A stretch of DNA of 64,000 nt, taken from positions 62,001 to 126,000 of the forward strand of contig NZ_JAUSTI010000008.1 of the NCBI RefSeq assembly GCF_030812775.1. The letters are read 5' to 3'. This DNA comes from Paenibacillus tundrae. Lineage in GTDB: Bacteria; Bacillota; Bacilli; Paenibacillales; Paenibacillaceae. The notes under the pieces are model-generated. The model was not told the origin of the DNA and did no database searches. It saw only the letters and a program-made list of their open reading frames with translations. Positions 34,159 through 43,508 of the stretch are shown in pieces; position 1 is the stretch's first letter; every line of letters starts with the position of its first letter. Made by a program: the position numbers and the translations under genes.

Positions 34159-34853
34159 TCGGCATAGACCTCCTTGAACATCTCATCCACACTTTTTCCG
34201 TTTTGCAGACGCAGCGTTTCAACTTCTTCCCGCAGTACCATTTGGCCCTCACGAATAAAGATGACCTCGTCAAAGATTCGTTCAATATCATTCAATAGGT
34301 GCGTTGAAATGATAAGGCTGCTATCTTCATCATAGAATTTGACGATGGCATCCAAGATTTTGCCGCGAGCGACAGGGTCAACTCCCCCAATCGGTTCATC
34401 TAACAGATATAGACGAGCTTTACGGGATAAAGCGAGTGTTAGCTGTAGTCTTTCATTCATACCTTTCGAGAGATGTTTAACACGCTCCCCCTCTGCGAGC
34501 TTCATGAAATCCAGCATTTCCCGCGCCTTTTCTTGATCAAAATCGGCATAGAAATCACGGTAATAAGCAATCGCATCACGCACCTTCATCCAGCTCTCCG
34601 TTAATGGCTTATCTGGCATAAAAGATACAAGCGACTTCGTCTCTAGCCCAATCGGTATGCCAGCGACCTGAATGGAACCACTACTCGGATGCAGCAATCC
34701 GGCAACCAGCTTCATTAAGGTACTCTTGCCACTACCGTTACTGCCAAGCAGTCCGACAATTCGACCCGGAGCAATTTCAAGTGTCACGTCTTGCAATGCC
34801 TGCTTTTTGCCATAAGACTTACTAACTTGGTTCAACTCCAAAATGTTAGCCAT
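34155..34853 (-). CDS. ABC transporter ATP-binding protein (GntR-ABC module 1)
   Basis: 232 aa from ATG 34853 (MANILELNQVSKSYG), with GGGAGG upstream; the longer frame runs back over the GntR gene. Walker A is GLLGSNGSGKST, signature LSKGMNERLQLTL and Walker B LYLLDEPIGG. It is a short CcmA/YtrB-like ATPase. It overlaps the end of the GntR gene by 8 bp and the permease by 4 bp, giving a compact three-gene operon. Confidence 0.92.
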   Translation of the reverse strand: MANILELNQVSKSYGKKQALQDVTLEIAPGRIVGLLGSNGSGKSTLMKLVAGLLHPSSGSIQVAGIPIGLETKSLVSFMPDKPLTESWMKVRDAIAYYRDFYADFDQEKAREMLDFMKLAEGERVKHLSKGMNERLQLTLALSRKARLYLLDEPIGGVDPVARGKILDAIVKFYDEDSSLIISTHLLNDIERIFDEVIFIREGQMVLREEVETLRLQNGKSVDEMFKEVYAE

Positions 34854-35253
34854 GCTGCGTTCCTCCCTTTCCAGCCGGATTATTCTGTTGCGATTGTCCT
34901 TCGGCAACGGCTTCTGCCACAATCGAGACAATGTCCTGCTCCTCAATACCGAGTTCTTGCATACCTGTCAGGAAGCGCTCCAGTAATTCTCCAGCCATTT
35001 CTTTTTTAATCGTCATAATCTTCGACTCCTCACTTGTCACATATCTTCCAAGCCCGCGTCTCGTTTCCACCACTTCTTCTCGTTCCAGCTCTTGGAACGT
35101 ACGTTGTACCGTGTTGGGATTGATCTGTAATTCAGCCGCTAGTTCCCGTACTGAAGGAATCTTATCTCCAGCTTGCAGTGTTCCGGTCACAATCTGCTTC
35201 TTGATGTACTGCATGATCTGTATATAGATTGGTAAATTATTATCAAATTCCAT
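34846..35253 (-). CDS. GntR-family regulator, YtrA type (module 1)
   Basis: 135 aa from ATG 35253; GTG 35259 is an alternative. Winged helix with KIPSVRELAAELQINPNTVQ and then a short helical dimerisation tail instead of a ligand-binding domain, as in the YtrA subfamily. It heads the operon with the ATPase and permease and probably represses it through the promoter at 35298-35326. Confidence 0.9.
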   Translation of the reverse strand: MEFDNNLPIYIQIMQYIKKQIVTGTLQAGDKIPSVRELAAELQINPNTVQRTFQELEREEVVETRRGLGRYVTSEESKIMTIKKEMAGELLERFLTGMQELGIEEQDIVSIVAEAVAEGQSQQNNPAGKGGTQHG

Positions 35254-35297
35254 ACTCACAAAGCTCTCGCTCCCCTCTGTATCTGTGTGTTAGTTAG

Positions 35298-35326
35298 ATA
35301 GTACACTAGTGATCTGGTATTGTAAA
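35298..35326 (-). promoter_or_regulatory. sigma-A promoter of GntR-ABC module 1
   Basis: Read on the minus strand, TTTACA (35321-35326) and TACTAT (35298-35303) are separated by 17 nt. The spacer holds the palindrome CACTAGTG, a possible operator half. It is about 45 bp before the gene start. Confidence 0.5.
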
Positions 35327-35357
35327 GCCTATATTTTAAGTCGTTCTGTCCAGATAT

Positions 35358-35394
35358 AAAAAACAAAAAAGAGCAGATCTATACGATCTGCTCT
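35358..35394 (-). terminator. intrinsic terminator of the aldo/keto reductase gene
   Basis: A perfect 10-bp stem AGAGCAGATC / GATCTGCTCT, followed on the minus strand by TTTTTGTTTTTTA. Confidence 0.88.
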
Positions 35395-35490
35395 TCCTAT
35401 AACAAGCTACCCTCAGCTACTTTTAGATAGGTCTAGCTATTTTCGGCGGATAACTTCAGCTATCTCCAACTCGGTGTAACAAACACAACA

Positions 35491-36357
35491 TTATACAATG
35501 TCCAAAGGAACTTTCCGTTGTGGTGCAGGGAACACCTCATTCAGCCGCGCCTCTTCCTCTGGGGTCAAAACCAGATTCATTGCGGCCGCATTATCTGCCA
35601 CATGTTCTAGTTGGACTGCTTTAGGTATCGCAATGACATCGCCTTCACGGATGACCCAAGATAATGCAATCTGGGAAGTCGTCACATTCCGTGCTTCTGC
35701 AATCTCTTGGATGACTGGATGTTCGAGTAATTCTTTACGCAGTCTGCCCCCTTGTGCAAGAGGACAATACGCCATCACAGGAACATGCCGTTCTCGTAAC
35801 CAAGGCAATAGATCATATTCTATGCCCCGTGATGCAGCATGGTACAACACTTGATTCACTGCACAATGCTTACCGCCGGGCAGGTTCCATAACTCCTGCA
35901 TATCGTCTGTATCCAGATTAGATACACCCCAGCGCAGAATCTTGCCCGCATGCTTCAATTGCTCCATAGCTTCGACGGTCTCTTCAAGTGGAACCCTTCC
36001 TCGCCAATGCAGCAAATAGAGATCTATCCGATCTGTACCTAGACGCTGGAGGCTGTTCTCGCAAGCTGTAATCATCTGTTGCCGGTCTGCATGATGTGGG
36101 TACACTTTCGACACCAGGAATACATCATCACGACAACCTTCGATCGCTTCACCCGTCACCTCTTCTGCCCCGCCTTCTGCATACATCTCTGCGGTATCTA
36201 TAAGAGTCATTCCCAGTTCAATTCCATCTCGCAAGGCTCTAACTTCCTTCGTACGGCTCGAATCCTTTTCACCCATGTACCATGTACCTTGACCAATTGC
36301 AGGCAAGGTTGTACCATCCGGCAATTGAACTGTACGAGCGATCTGATCCTGATTCAT
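35491..36357 (-). CDS. aldo/keto reductase
   Basis: 288 aa. ATG with GGGAGG upstream. AKR tetrad in order: D and Y in DTAEMYAEGGAEE, K in LVSKVYP, H in LYLLHWRG. The NADPH-binding C-terminal part includes IAIPKAVQLEHVADNAAA. The family reduces aldehydes and ketones with NADPH. Substrate unknown. Single gene with its own terminator. Confidence 0.93.
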   Translation of the reverse strand: MNQDQIARTVQLPDGTTLPAIGQGTWYMGEKDSSRTKEVRALRDGIELGMTLIDTAEMYAEGGAEEVTGEAIEGCRDDVFLVSKVYPHHADRQQMITACENSLQRLGTDRIDLYLLHWRGRVPLEETVEAMEQLKHAGKILRWGVSNLDTDDMQELWNLPGGKHCAVNQVLYHAASRGIEYDLLPWLRERHVPVMAYCPLAQGGRLRKELLEHPVIQEIAEARNVTTSQIALSWVIREGDVIAIPKAVQLEHVADNAAAMNLVLTPEEEARLNEVFPAPQRKVPLDIV

Positions 36358-36394
36358 TCGAATTACCTCCCATTAGATTACATTGTGGTGTCAT

Positions 36395-36958
36395 CTATAC
36401 TTGTTCAGGCGGTTGTTGGTTAGTAACGGACGGATTGGCCCGTTTCCAGCGTCCCACCATCATCACATATAATTGATCTAACGGTAATGTGAGACTATTC
36501 TGCGCTATGCTTATCGTGGCATCCACCATATTCGTATTCACGGTCATTAATTTGCGTTTAATGCCCATCTGGCGATCCAGAAAGGCCTTCTCATCCCGAA
36601 GCTTAATGCCAATCATCGGTTGTCCCATGAGCTCATACATAAAAATATTCTCTACATCTGTCCAGGCAATGGAACCACCTGACGTATACGAAGAAGAATC
36701 AACAAATCCCTTCTCATCCACCACAAATGAAGGCTCTTTCTTGATCATTTTCATCAGAATGTAGCATAGACAACAGCCAAAAAACAAAATAGAAACAACA
36801 CCAACCACACATGAAACAGTAGAAGCACCAGAATCCTTCGAATCATTAAGAATTAAGAATAAACCGGCTGCAATAAAAATCGCTGACCCTGCTGTAAGCC
36901 ACGCTAGACGTTTACGACTAGGGTATTCTACGTGTTGTTGTTCATAGGATGTGGACAA
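36395..36958 (-). CDS. two-TM membrane protein of the STM3941-like kind
   Basis: 187 aa from TTG with AAAGGGGAAGG upstream. Cytoplasmic head, two membrane helices (AGSAIFIAAGLFLIL and VVSILFFGCCLCYIL), then a soluble domain with IAWTDVENIFMYE and a proline/glutamine tail. The plan matches the five array proteins at 18.2-20.9 kb, including the W-x-x-[IV] motif, although sequence identity is low. No function known. Confidence 0.65.
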   Translation of the reverse strand: MSTSYEQQHVEYPSRKRLAWLTAGSAIFIAAGLFLILNDSKDSGASTVSCVVGVVSILFFGCCLCYILMKMIKKEPSFVVDEKGFVDSSSYTSGGSIAWTDVENIFMYELMGQPMIGIKLRDEKAFLDRQMGIKRKLMTVNTNMVDATISIAQNSLTLPLDQLYVMMVGRWKRANPSVTNQQPPEQV

Positions 36959-37276
36959 TGTGGCCTTCCCCTTTCAATGCGACAAAAAAATAGTTGCTCG
37001 TTCATAGGTCGTATATCTATATCAAATGGCATAATTAGCATTGTTAATTAAACGTATTCTAGTCTGTCTAAACGGTAAGTTAGGACTTTTATTTGTCCGT
37101 TTCGTGACTATTCAACAGTAGAATTCGTCACAATTCTGACAATTCCTTTATACCGTCAAATAATAGGAAAAAAGTGAACTTCAATGGCTTATGGACATTG
37201 TCCTGCTCTACTGTTTCCGTTAATATAAATGGAAAGGTTAGGAAAATACATTTAAATTAGGGTGGGAGGACATAGA
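36959..37276. other. 318-bp divergent intergenic region
   Basis: AT-rich, between the two divergent genes. GGGAGG at 37264-37269 is the ribosome binding site of the S9 peptidase. No gene, repeat or clear operator seen. Confidence 0.5.
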
Positions 37277-39280
37277 ATGAATAATTTACGTGGCATGACT
37301 TCGGAAGACCTGTTTCAGATCACATGGGTTAACGATCCAACACCATCTCCTCAAGGTAGACAACTGGTGTATGTGAGTCGAAAAACGAATGACGGCCGAG
37401 ATGGTTATTCATCCCACCTGAGACTCTTGGATCTCGTAAGCCATCAAGACCGTCCCTTTACTTCCGGGGAAAAGGATCACTCTCCTGTCTGGTCTCCCGA
37501 CGGATCACAGCTTGCCTTTTTACGGGAACAGGATGGGAAGACCCAAGTTTGGCTCATCGCATCCGACGGTGGAGAGGCTAGAATTGCAAGTCATCTCAAG
37601 CATGGGGTTAGTTCGATGATCTGGTCACCAGACGGACAAGCCTTGCTCGTTAAATCCTCTGTGGATGAGCAAGCTGAGGACGATAAGGATACCCAAGATT
37701 CCGCAGAAAACAAATTACCACAAGAGCATATCGTGGATCGCATTCGGATGAAATCAGATCAAGGTGGATTATGGAACGGCAGACGCAATCATCTCTTCTA
37801 TATCTCGCTTGAAGGTGGAGAAGCTACGCAAGTAACCTCAGGCCACTACGATGTTGGAGAGTATGCATGGTCACCGGATGGATCAAGCATCGCTTGGATT
37901 ACCCAGATGCCAGAAGAAGGCCAAGATCATAACGATTACAGTCTAACCAACCATGTATACCGTGCGAAGCCTGACGGAACAACGCTTGAGCAGCTAACGC
38001 CGGAAGGATATTCATTCTACCGTCTTACCTATGCACCAGATGGACAATCCATTGCACTACTCGCCAGTGACCGTTCCTATCACAACGCTACGCTTATCAA
38101 ATTATATTCACTCCCCCACACAGGCGGTGAGCTAGAATGCCTGAATTCAGATTGGGATGTGCAGTGTAGCCATAGTCTCGTTGGAGATATGCGCTCCCAT
38201 TTAAATCCTACGGGACCTGTATTTAGCCGTGATGGTTCGTCAATCCTTTGCCTAGTAACAATCGAAGGTAGTGTTCGAATTGCCAAATTTGCAAGAGACG
38301 GCGGCGAGTCACGCTATATTTTACCGACCGAAAGAGAATTCTATCAATTCGCTGAACTTGCAAATGGACAGATTGTTGCAGCCGTGGCTGATGTTTTGAA
38401 TCCGGGAGATCTCTTTCTCTATCGTGAGCCGGATGACATCGAAGCTCAGCCTGTTCAACTGACACATAGCAACCCACAGTTGACTGAACAGATCCAACTT
38501 AGTTCACCAGAGACATTCTGGTTTGACTCTTCGGATGGACTCAGACTACAAGGATGGATCATGAAACCACAGGGCGTGGTCGATGGGGTCAAAATCCCAA
38601 CGATTCTTGAAATCCATGGTGGGCCACATATGATGTATGGCTTTACATTTATGCATGAATTCCAAATCCTTGCCGCACAAGGGTATGCCGTAATGTATCT
38701 CAACCCTCGTGGGGGTCTGGGATATGGGCAACAATTCGTCAATGCCTGCCGTGGAGATTATGGCGGCGGGGATTACCGTGATCTGATGGAAGCTGTCGAT
38801 TATGCCCTTGGACAATATGACTTTATCGACGAGACTCGCCTAGGTGTTACTGGTGGCAGTTATGGTGGCTTCATGACCAACTGGATTGTTGGGCATACAG
38901 ATCGATTCAAGGCAGCCGTCACACAACGCTCCATATCCAACTGGCTCTCTTTCTACGGCGTCAGCGACATCGGATATTTCTTCACAGAGGATCAGATTGG
39001 CGGCAACGCTTGGGATGATACGGAGAAGTTATGGAAGCACTCTCCACTAGCCTATGTAGGCAATGTAACAACCCCACTGCTTATTTTGCATGGAGAGCAG
39101 GATTTACGATGCCCGATCGAACAAGCTGAACAATTATATATTGCCTTGAAGCGACGCCGACAGACGACACGTCTCGTTCGTTTCCCAGGGGCTAATCATG
39201 AATTGTCCAGAGGAGGACATCCACATCTGAGAGTCCGCCGGCTTGAGCATATTGCGGGTTGGTTTAACGAGCACCTCTAA
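37277..39280 (+). CDS. S9-family peptidase (acylaminoacyl-peptidase/prolyl oligopeptidase type)
   Basis: 667 aa from ATG 37277, with GGGAGG 7 nt upstream. The first 400 residues form a TolB-like beta-propeller with repeated WSPDG motifs (PVWSPDGSQLAF, MIWSPDGQALLV, YAWSPDGSSIAW). The C-terminal alpha/beta hydrolase has the nucleophile in GVTGGSYGGFMTNW (near residue 527), the acid in LHGEQDLRCP and the histidine in FPGANHELS. No signal peptide, so it acts in the cytoplasm on short peptides. Terminator follows. Confidence 0.93.
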   Translation: MNNLRGMTSEDLFQITWVNDPTPSPQGRQLVYVSRKTNDGRDGYSSHLRLLDLVSHQDRPFTSGEKDHSPVWSPDGSQLAFLREQDGKTQVWLIASDGGEARIASHLKHGVSSMIWSPDGQALLVKSSVDEQAEDDKDTQDSAENKLPQEHIVDRIRMKSDQGGLWNGRRNHLFYISLEGGEATQVTSGHYDVGEYAWSPDGSSIAWITQMPEEGQDHNDYSLTNHVYRAKPDGTTLEQLTPEGYSFYRLTYAPDGQSIALLASDRSYHNATLIKLYSLPHTGGELECLNSDWDVQCSHSLVGDMRSHLNPTGPVFSRDGSSILCLVTIEGSVRIAKFARDGGESRYILPTEREFYQFAELANGQIVAAVADVLNPGDLFLYREPDDIEAQPVQLTHSNPQLTEQIQLSSPETFWFDSSDGLRLQGWIMKPQGVVDGVKIPTILEIHGGPHMMYGFTFMHEFQILAAQGYAVMYLNPRGGLGYGQQFVNACRGDYGGGDYRDLMEAVDYALGQYDFIDETRLGVTGGSYGGFMTNWIVGHTDRFKAAVTQRSISNWLSFYGVSDIGYFFTEDQIGGNAWDDTEKLWKHSPLAYVGNVTTPLLILHGEQDLRCPIEQAEQLYIALKRRRQTTRLVRFPGANHELSRGGHPHLRVRRLEHIAGWFNEHL

Positions 39281-39337
39281 ATAGTAAGTACGGAAACGAG
39301 CAACGAGTGATGCTACCTGTAAAAAAATACCCTCACC

Positions 39338-39385
39338 AAAAAACCACGTGAAGTCATCTGTGTGATGACCTCTACGTGGTTTTTC
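39338..39385 (+). terminator. terminator after the S9 peptidase
   Basis: Stem AAAAAACCACGT / ACGTGGTTTTT with an inner GTCATC/GATGAC pair. The arms end in T- and A-runs, so it can work in both directions. Confidence 0.8.
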
Positions 39386-39834
39386 GATGTCGGCAGTATT
39401 CGACTACTCCGGGATAACAGAACTAACGAACGCTGGTGCTGTTGTCCCTATTAATCATCCTCTAACGAACTCAGTCGACCTTATTAGCTTATAAATAACA
39501 CTTGGGGAGTTCTAACGAATTGTGGACACGCTAATACACCTTTTGGGCGTGAAAATTAGATGTATTCCGTCGTATTTGGTAGTATAGCGTTTCTCAGGTT
39601 CGTTACCATTTCCATTCGCCGTGATATGGTCGAATAAGCTTTCTCAGATTCGTTAAGAGCGGCAGTGTTGGGAGAAAGGCTATTTTATATGGAATATACT
39701 TTAGTTGCTCCGTTTCAAACGTCACCTTAACTTAATCCAAGCTAAAGTCTAAGCCTCCTCTAATGTTCTTTCGACACATCCCATCTGGCTATCTGCTTCT
39801 AACTCATACAGTTTCCAACGATTCTCTATTTCCT
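39386..39834. other. intergenic region holding the second TAACGAA element
   Basis: No gene. Holds an extra forward box TAACGAACGCTGG (39424-39436) and the 193-bp element at 39463-39655. Nothing recognised after 39660. Confidence 0.55.
39463..39655. repeat. four-box TAACGAA element, copy 2 (193 bp)
   Basis: Forward boxes TAACGAACTCAG (39463) and TAACGAATTGTGG (39513), then mirrored boxes CTCAGGTTCGTTA (ends 39605) and CTCAGATTCGTTA (ends 39655). Both pairs are exactly 50 nt apart, as in copy 1 at 8270-8462. The second unit carries a CACGC/GCGTG hairpin at the offset where copy 1 has AACCTT/AAGGTT; the fourth carries CCAT/ATGG where copy 1 has CCAG/CTGG. Confidence 0.78.
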
Positions 39835-40521
39835 CTATTCTTCTCCCCACACTACCGTGACCTCGTTATACCCCTCGTTAATGCTGGAAGATGATCCTGA
39901 GATCGATACAGCAAATTTACCATCCGCACGTCCCACGATGCTGAAGTCATCAGCACCTAAGTCTTGGACGTTCTGCGTAAGATTTTGGTTCTGATAGTAG
40001 TCGCGATATGATGCTCCAAGGACAGTTAATGTCTCTTTTGTGCTATAGGTCAGACTAACCTTCTTCTTGCCGTCCATCACATTTTCCACAAGGGAGATGG
40101 TCTTTGCATCTTTAGGCAATGGAAAATCAGCCGGCAGGTATTTGGATTTCACACCTTGCGCCTGTGTATTTGCCCCTGTAGACGGAGCGGTTGTTCCACT
40201 GTTTCCTGTTGTTGGCGCACCAGATGAACTAGTTGAACCAATGCTTACTTTGTTGTTCTGCGAATCATACTTAACTTCTGTGTTCAATGCCTCAGCTATA
40301 GAGCGTACTGGTAAGTATGTACTCCCTTGGTAAGTGATCGGAGCCAGCTTCTTCCCCTGTTCTCCTGTCGGCGTAAACTTCTGCCCATTCACCTCAATGG
40401 CTAAACCATGATTCAGGTATGCTTTGATCGTTTCTAGTTGAGTACCTGCATATACTCCCGCTGAACCAGTCAGCACCATACCAAGTACCCCTGCTGTAAC
40501 GATCCATTTTTTGCTTTTCAT
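39835..40521 (-). CDS. secreted stalk-domain (copper amine oxidase N-terminal-like) protein
   Basis: 228 aa from ATG 40521, with GAGGAGG upstream. Signal peptide MKSKKWIVTAGVLGMVLTGS followed by AGVYAG. Then one stalk domain (LAIEVNGQKFTP, TYLPVRSIAEALNTEV, KYDSQNNKVSIG), a serine/threonine/glycine linker (about residues 100-122) and a C-terminal domain of about 100 residues of unknown type. Stalk domains are abundant in Paenibacillus exoproteins and are thought to mediate surface attachment. Likely cell-surface or secreted. Function unknown. Confidence 0.82.
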   Translation of the reverse strand: MKSKKWIVTAGVLGMVLTGSAGVYAGTQLETIKAYLNHGLAIEVNGQKFTPTGEQGKKLAPITYQGSTYLPVRSIAEALNTEVKYDSQNNKVSIGSTSSSGAPTTGNSGTTAPSTGANTQAQGVKSKYLPADFPLPKDAKTISLVENVMDGKKKVSLTYSTKETLTVLGASYRDYYQNQNLTQNVQDLGADDFSIVGRADGKFAVSISGSSSSINEGYNEVTVVWGEE

Positions 40522-40932
40522 CCTGTGAGACCTCCTCAATGAGTATATTCATGCCATTACCCAATACATAGCGTTGATTGATGTCAATACGTTGTTAAAC
40601 CAAAGAATGGAATCATAATACCATCTGATGACAGCTTTTGAACTCAATTATCACTAAAACAGGTCTCCGGGCGTACTAAAATAGTCTTTTCTAACAATAT
40701 ATACTCCCCTCGTTAGGCAAACATGTACCATGATAAAAGTCCCGAATTAGCAACTATACCCATGGTCGTACTAATTACACTGTGTGTCTTTCTTGCGCGA
40801 AGTAACGCTAATGTCCTACTATGTTGACCTACTAACAGAAGTATGGGTTCAAGTTGCAGAAATACTAATTTTATTAGATAATAGTCTGTCGAATGTGGTC
40901 GAACTGAACGGAACAAAAAGGGGGAACATGTA
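40522..40932. other. 411-bp divergent intergenic region
   Basis: Between the stalk-domain gene and the aminotransferase. AT-rich, with the AAAGGGGG ribosome binding site at its right edge. No gene, riboswitch or clear repeat recognised. Confidence 0.5.
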
Positions 40933-42126
40933 ATGAAAAAATATAGCTTTGGTGAATCAATTCATCGTCTTGATACAGGCTCGGAAAAGTGGGACGCACT
41001 AGAGGAGGTTTTCGGTGTTACGGAGGCACTGCCGATGTGGGTAGCCGATATGGATTTTGCTGCCCCGCCATCGGTAATTCAGGCGCTGCAATCCCGTGTG
41101 GAACACGGTGTCTTCGGTTATACGGTACGTACGGATTCATATCATGAGGCCGTGATCGGATGGATGGAGAGCAGACACAACTGGAGCATCCAGAAGGATT
41201 GGATTGTGTTCACCCCCGGCATCGTGCCAGCCTTAAGCATTGCTGTACAACGCTTTACCGCACCAGGTGATGCAGTCGTTATTCAAACGCCGGTATATGC
41301 TCCTTTCTATGAAGTCGTACGTGGACAAGGCCGAGAGCTCATGACTAATCCACTCAAAGGAACGAATGGTCACTATACGATGGATCTAGAACATCTCGAA
41401 TCCTGCTTCAAGACAGGTCGGGTCAAAATGCTAATTCTATGCAGCCCCCATAATCCATTAGGAACGGTATGGAGTCGTCATGAGTTGGAAGAGCTCGCTG
41501 CTCTATGTGTGAGATACGAGATACTGATCGTTTCCGATGAGATTCATGCTGACCTGGTACATCAGGCAGGTGCTCACACACCATTATCTATGATCTCGGA
41601 TGCGATTGCTCAACAAAGCATCATATGCACGGCACCAAGCAAAACCTTCAATATTCCGGGGCTCTGCACATCCAATATTATTATTCCAAATGCCAAGGTG
41701 AGAGAATCATTTATACAGGGAGTCAAAATGATGGGACTGTCCAGCATCAGCACGTTAGGCGCTACAGCTGCCGAAGCAGCATACAGAGGTGGCGCAGACT
41801 GGTTGAATGAATGTCTCGCATATGTCCGCGGAAATATGGAGTATGTACAACGATATGCGGCAGAGCATCTTCCTCAACTTGGGGTTTATTTGCCAGACGC
41901 AACGTATCTGTTGTGGCTCGATTTCAATAAACTGAACATGACGCAAGATGAGCTGAGCAGTGCTCTATTGAACGAAGCGAAGATTGCTCTTAACGATGGT
42001 ATTTTCTTCGGTACGGAAGGCACTGGATTTATGCGAATGAACGTTGCATGTCCACGCGCTACGGTTGAAGAAGCGATGCGCAGACTAACGGCTTGGGTCA
42101 ATTCACTTAGCCAAGCATCCGTATAA
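40933..42126 (+). CDS. patB: PatB/MalY-family aminotransferase (cystathionine beta-lyase type)
   Basis: 397 aa. ATG with AAAGGGGG upstream. Fold-type I PLP enzyme of the MalY/PatB branch: opening MPMWVADMDFAAPP, LCSPHNPLGTVWS, ILIVSDEIHADLV, and the Schiff-base lysine in APSKTFNIPGLC near residue 236. The C-terminal arginine (MRMNVACPRATV) binds the substrate carboxylate. Members cleave cystathionine or cysteine conjugates to give homocysteine or thiols plus pyruvate and ammonia. The specific substrate is not determinable. Confidence 0.92.
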   Translation: MKKYSFGESIHRLDTGSEKWDALEEVFGVTEALPMWVADMDFAAPPSVIQALQSRVEHGVFGYTVRTDSYHEAVIGWMESRHNWSIQKDWIVFTPGIVPALSIAVQRFTAPGDAVVIQTPVYAPFYEVVRGQGRELMTNPLKGTNGHYTMDLEHLESCFKTGRVKMLILCSPHNPLGTVWSRHELEELAALCVRYEILIVSDEIHADLVHQAGAHTPLSMISDAIAQQSIICTAPSKTFNIPGLCTSNIIIPNAKVRESFIQGVKMMGLSSISTLGATAAEAAYRGGADWLNECLAYVRGNMEYVQRYAAEHLPQLGVYLPDATYLLWLDFNKLNMTQDELSSALLNEAKIALNDGIFFGTEGTGFMRMNVACPRATVEEAMRRLTAWVNSLSQASV

Positions 42127-42455
42127 GTTCATAGCTTGCATCTTAATTCATTGATGTTAATCAATTGAGGATCACATTGATAATGTTAGTGATGAAAATT
42201 CATGCTTATTCGTCGATAAATATGACGGGATACCAACTGAATAGACAAATTAAAACCGTTTTGATCTATATCTCGCCTTGATGTAAGCAGCTAAAGGTAT
42301 TATGAAATTGATTCAACTATATAAATATTAATTATAGCCATCCTCTCTCTGCATGCTTGTGGAGAAGAAGATGGCTATTTGCATTTCATCCCAAGTCCAC
42401 TTGCTGGTGCCACGTTGAACTTTACCTGAATTCTGCTCTACTCGAGCATTCCCCT
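42127..42455. other. 329-bp intergenic region
   Basis: AT-rich, contains the hairpin at 42334-42380 and nothing else I can support. Confidence 0.5.
42334..42380 (+). terminator. probable terminator of patB
   Basis: Stem ATAGCCATC / GATGGCTAT with further CTCTC/GAGA pairing, followed by TTTGCATTTC. It is about 210 bp after the patB stop. Confidence 0.5.
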
Positions 42456-43508
42456 TTACTTCCTCTTCGCCAACTCTTGATTGACTTTAGTATAGTGGTT
42501 GCTCACTTTCTGCTCCAACGTATACACATGCTGTTTCGTACTTGTCCACTTCTCTGTCGCCGAGACGAGTTGATTTAGCGAACTTAGCACACGTGAAGGT
42601 TGGGTTTGCTTGAGACTCTGCTTGAATTGTTTCAGTGCATTCGAGTAACGTTCTTTCGTTAACGAAACTTGTTTTTTGGCTGTTTGAATTTGCCTTTTCA
42701 CCGAATCAGCACCTGATAACATACTACGCAAACGTTTGATTTCTGTATTTTTCCGTTTACGCGCTTCCGCAAGCTCGTTTTTCTTGAGTCGGATCTCTTC
42801 CCTAGCCAGTTGCACAGCCGGCTTCAATGTATCTGCTTGAGCACGGACAACTGCTGTCCATTCCTTGTTCTTTGTCGCTCTGGCTGCATCCAGCTGTTTA
42901 TTCACCGCGGTGTACAGGGCAAATAGCGGTTCATATCGAGCTTGGGCACGTTTCAATGAATGCGTTAACGACGATATCTTCTTCTCATCGGTCTGCCGGA
43001 TGCTGGCTTGCAGTCGCTTGAGCTCTGTCATGTTGGACGTATGGAGTGCTTTCGTTTTCTTCTCCCACGTCTCCCCCTGCCCCTTCAAACTTCCTACATT
43101 CTCATAGCCCCGCTGCAAGGATGTTTTCGTCTGGCGATCTGCTTTATTTAATACATCGTTCCAGGCCTTCTGTGCAGTGACCCCCAGTTCAATCCCTGCC
43201 GCCTCGGTTGCTGCGGGCAAGCTGAGGTTAAGGATCAAGCTAAACAAAATGACTAGTGGGACAAGTAAACGCAGGGAAGTTATACGCTTCGTCTGCGGAC
43301 GACTATCTGTGCTCATGTTAGCGATCTCTCCCTTGGGGAGCTTGTCCATCTTTTCGCCAAACACCTTGTCCATCGCTAGATGACTTGCGCCATGACTTGC
43401 TGGTTCGTATCTAACTTCTCTTTTCAACCTTGATCTCGGTTCGTGCCTTTCTTCGTGCATTGCCTTTTCCCCCTTCGTTCTCTCCGACTTGAACCTATGC
43501 ATCATCAC
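42456..43508 (-). CDS. membrane-anchored coiled-coil protein of unknown function
   Basis: 350 aa; GTG 43508 and ATG 43505 are near-equal starts after AAAGGAG. A charged cytoplasmic head of 75 residues is followed by one hydrophobic helix (LRLLVPLVILFSLILNLSLP) that may be an uncleaved anchor or a long signal peptide. The remaining 250 residues are almost wholly helical, rich in K, R, E and Q, with heptad-like spacing (coiled coil). Probably an extracytoplasmic structural protein. Family not recognised. Confidence 0.68.
   Translation of the reverse strand: MMMHRFKSERTKGEKAMHEERHEPRSRLKREVRYEPASHGASHLAMDKVFGEKMDKLPKGEIANMSTDSRPQTKRITSLRLLVPLVILFSLILNLSLPAATEAAGIELGVTAQKAWNDVLNKADRQTKTSLQRGYENVGSLKGQGETWEKKTKALHTSNMTELKRLQASIRQTDEKKISSLTHSLKRAQARYEPLFALYTAVNKQLDAARATKNKEWTAVVRAQADTLKPAVQLAREEIRLKKNELAEARKRKNTEIKRLRSMLSGADSVKRQIQTAKKQVSLTKERYSNALKQFKQSLKQTQPSRVLSSLNQLVSATEKWTSTKQHVYTLEQKVSNHYTKVNQELAKRK

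Noticed and set aside
40700..40820. TCGTTAG- and TAACGCTAA-like motifs resembling the TAACGAA boxes
   Set aside because: Box matches are poor and the 50-nt spacing is not kept, so they cannot be counted as a further copy.
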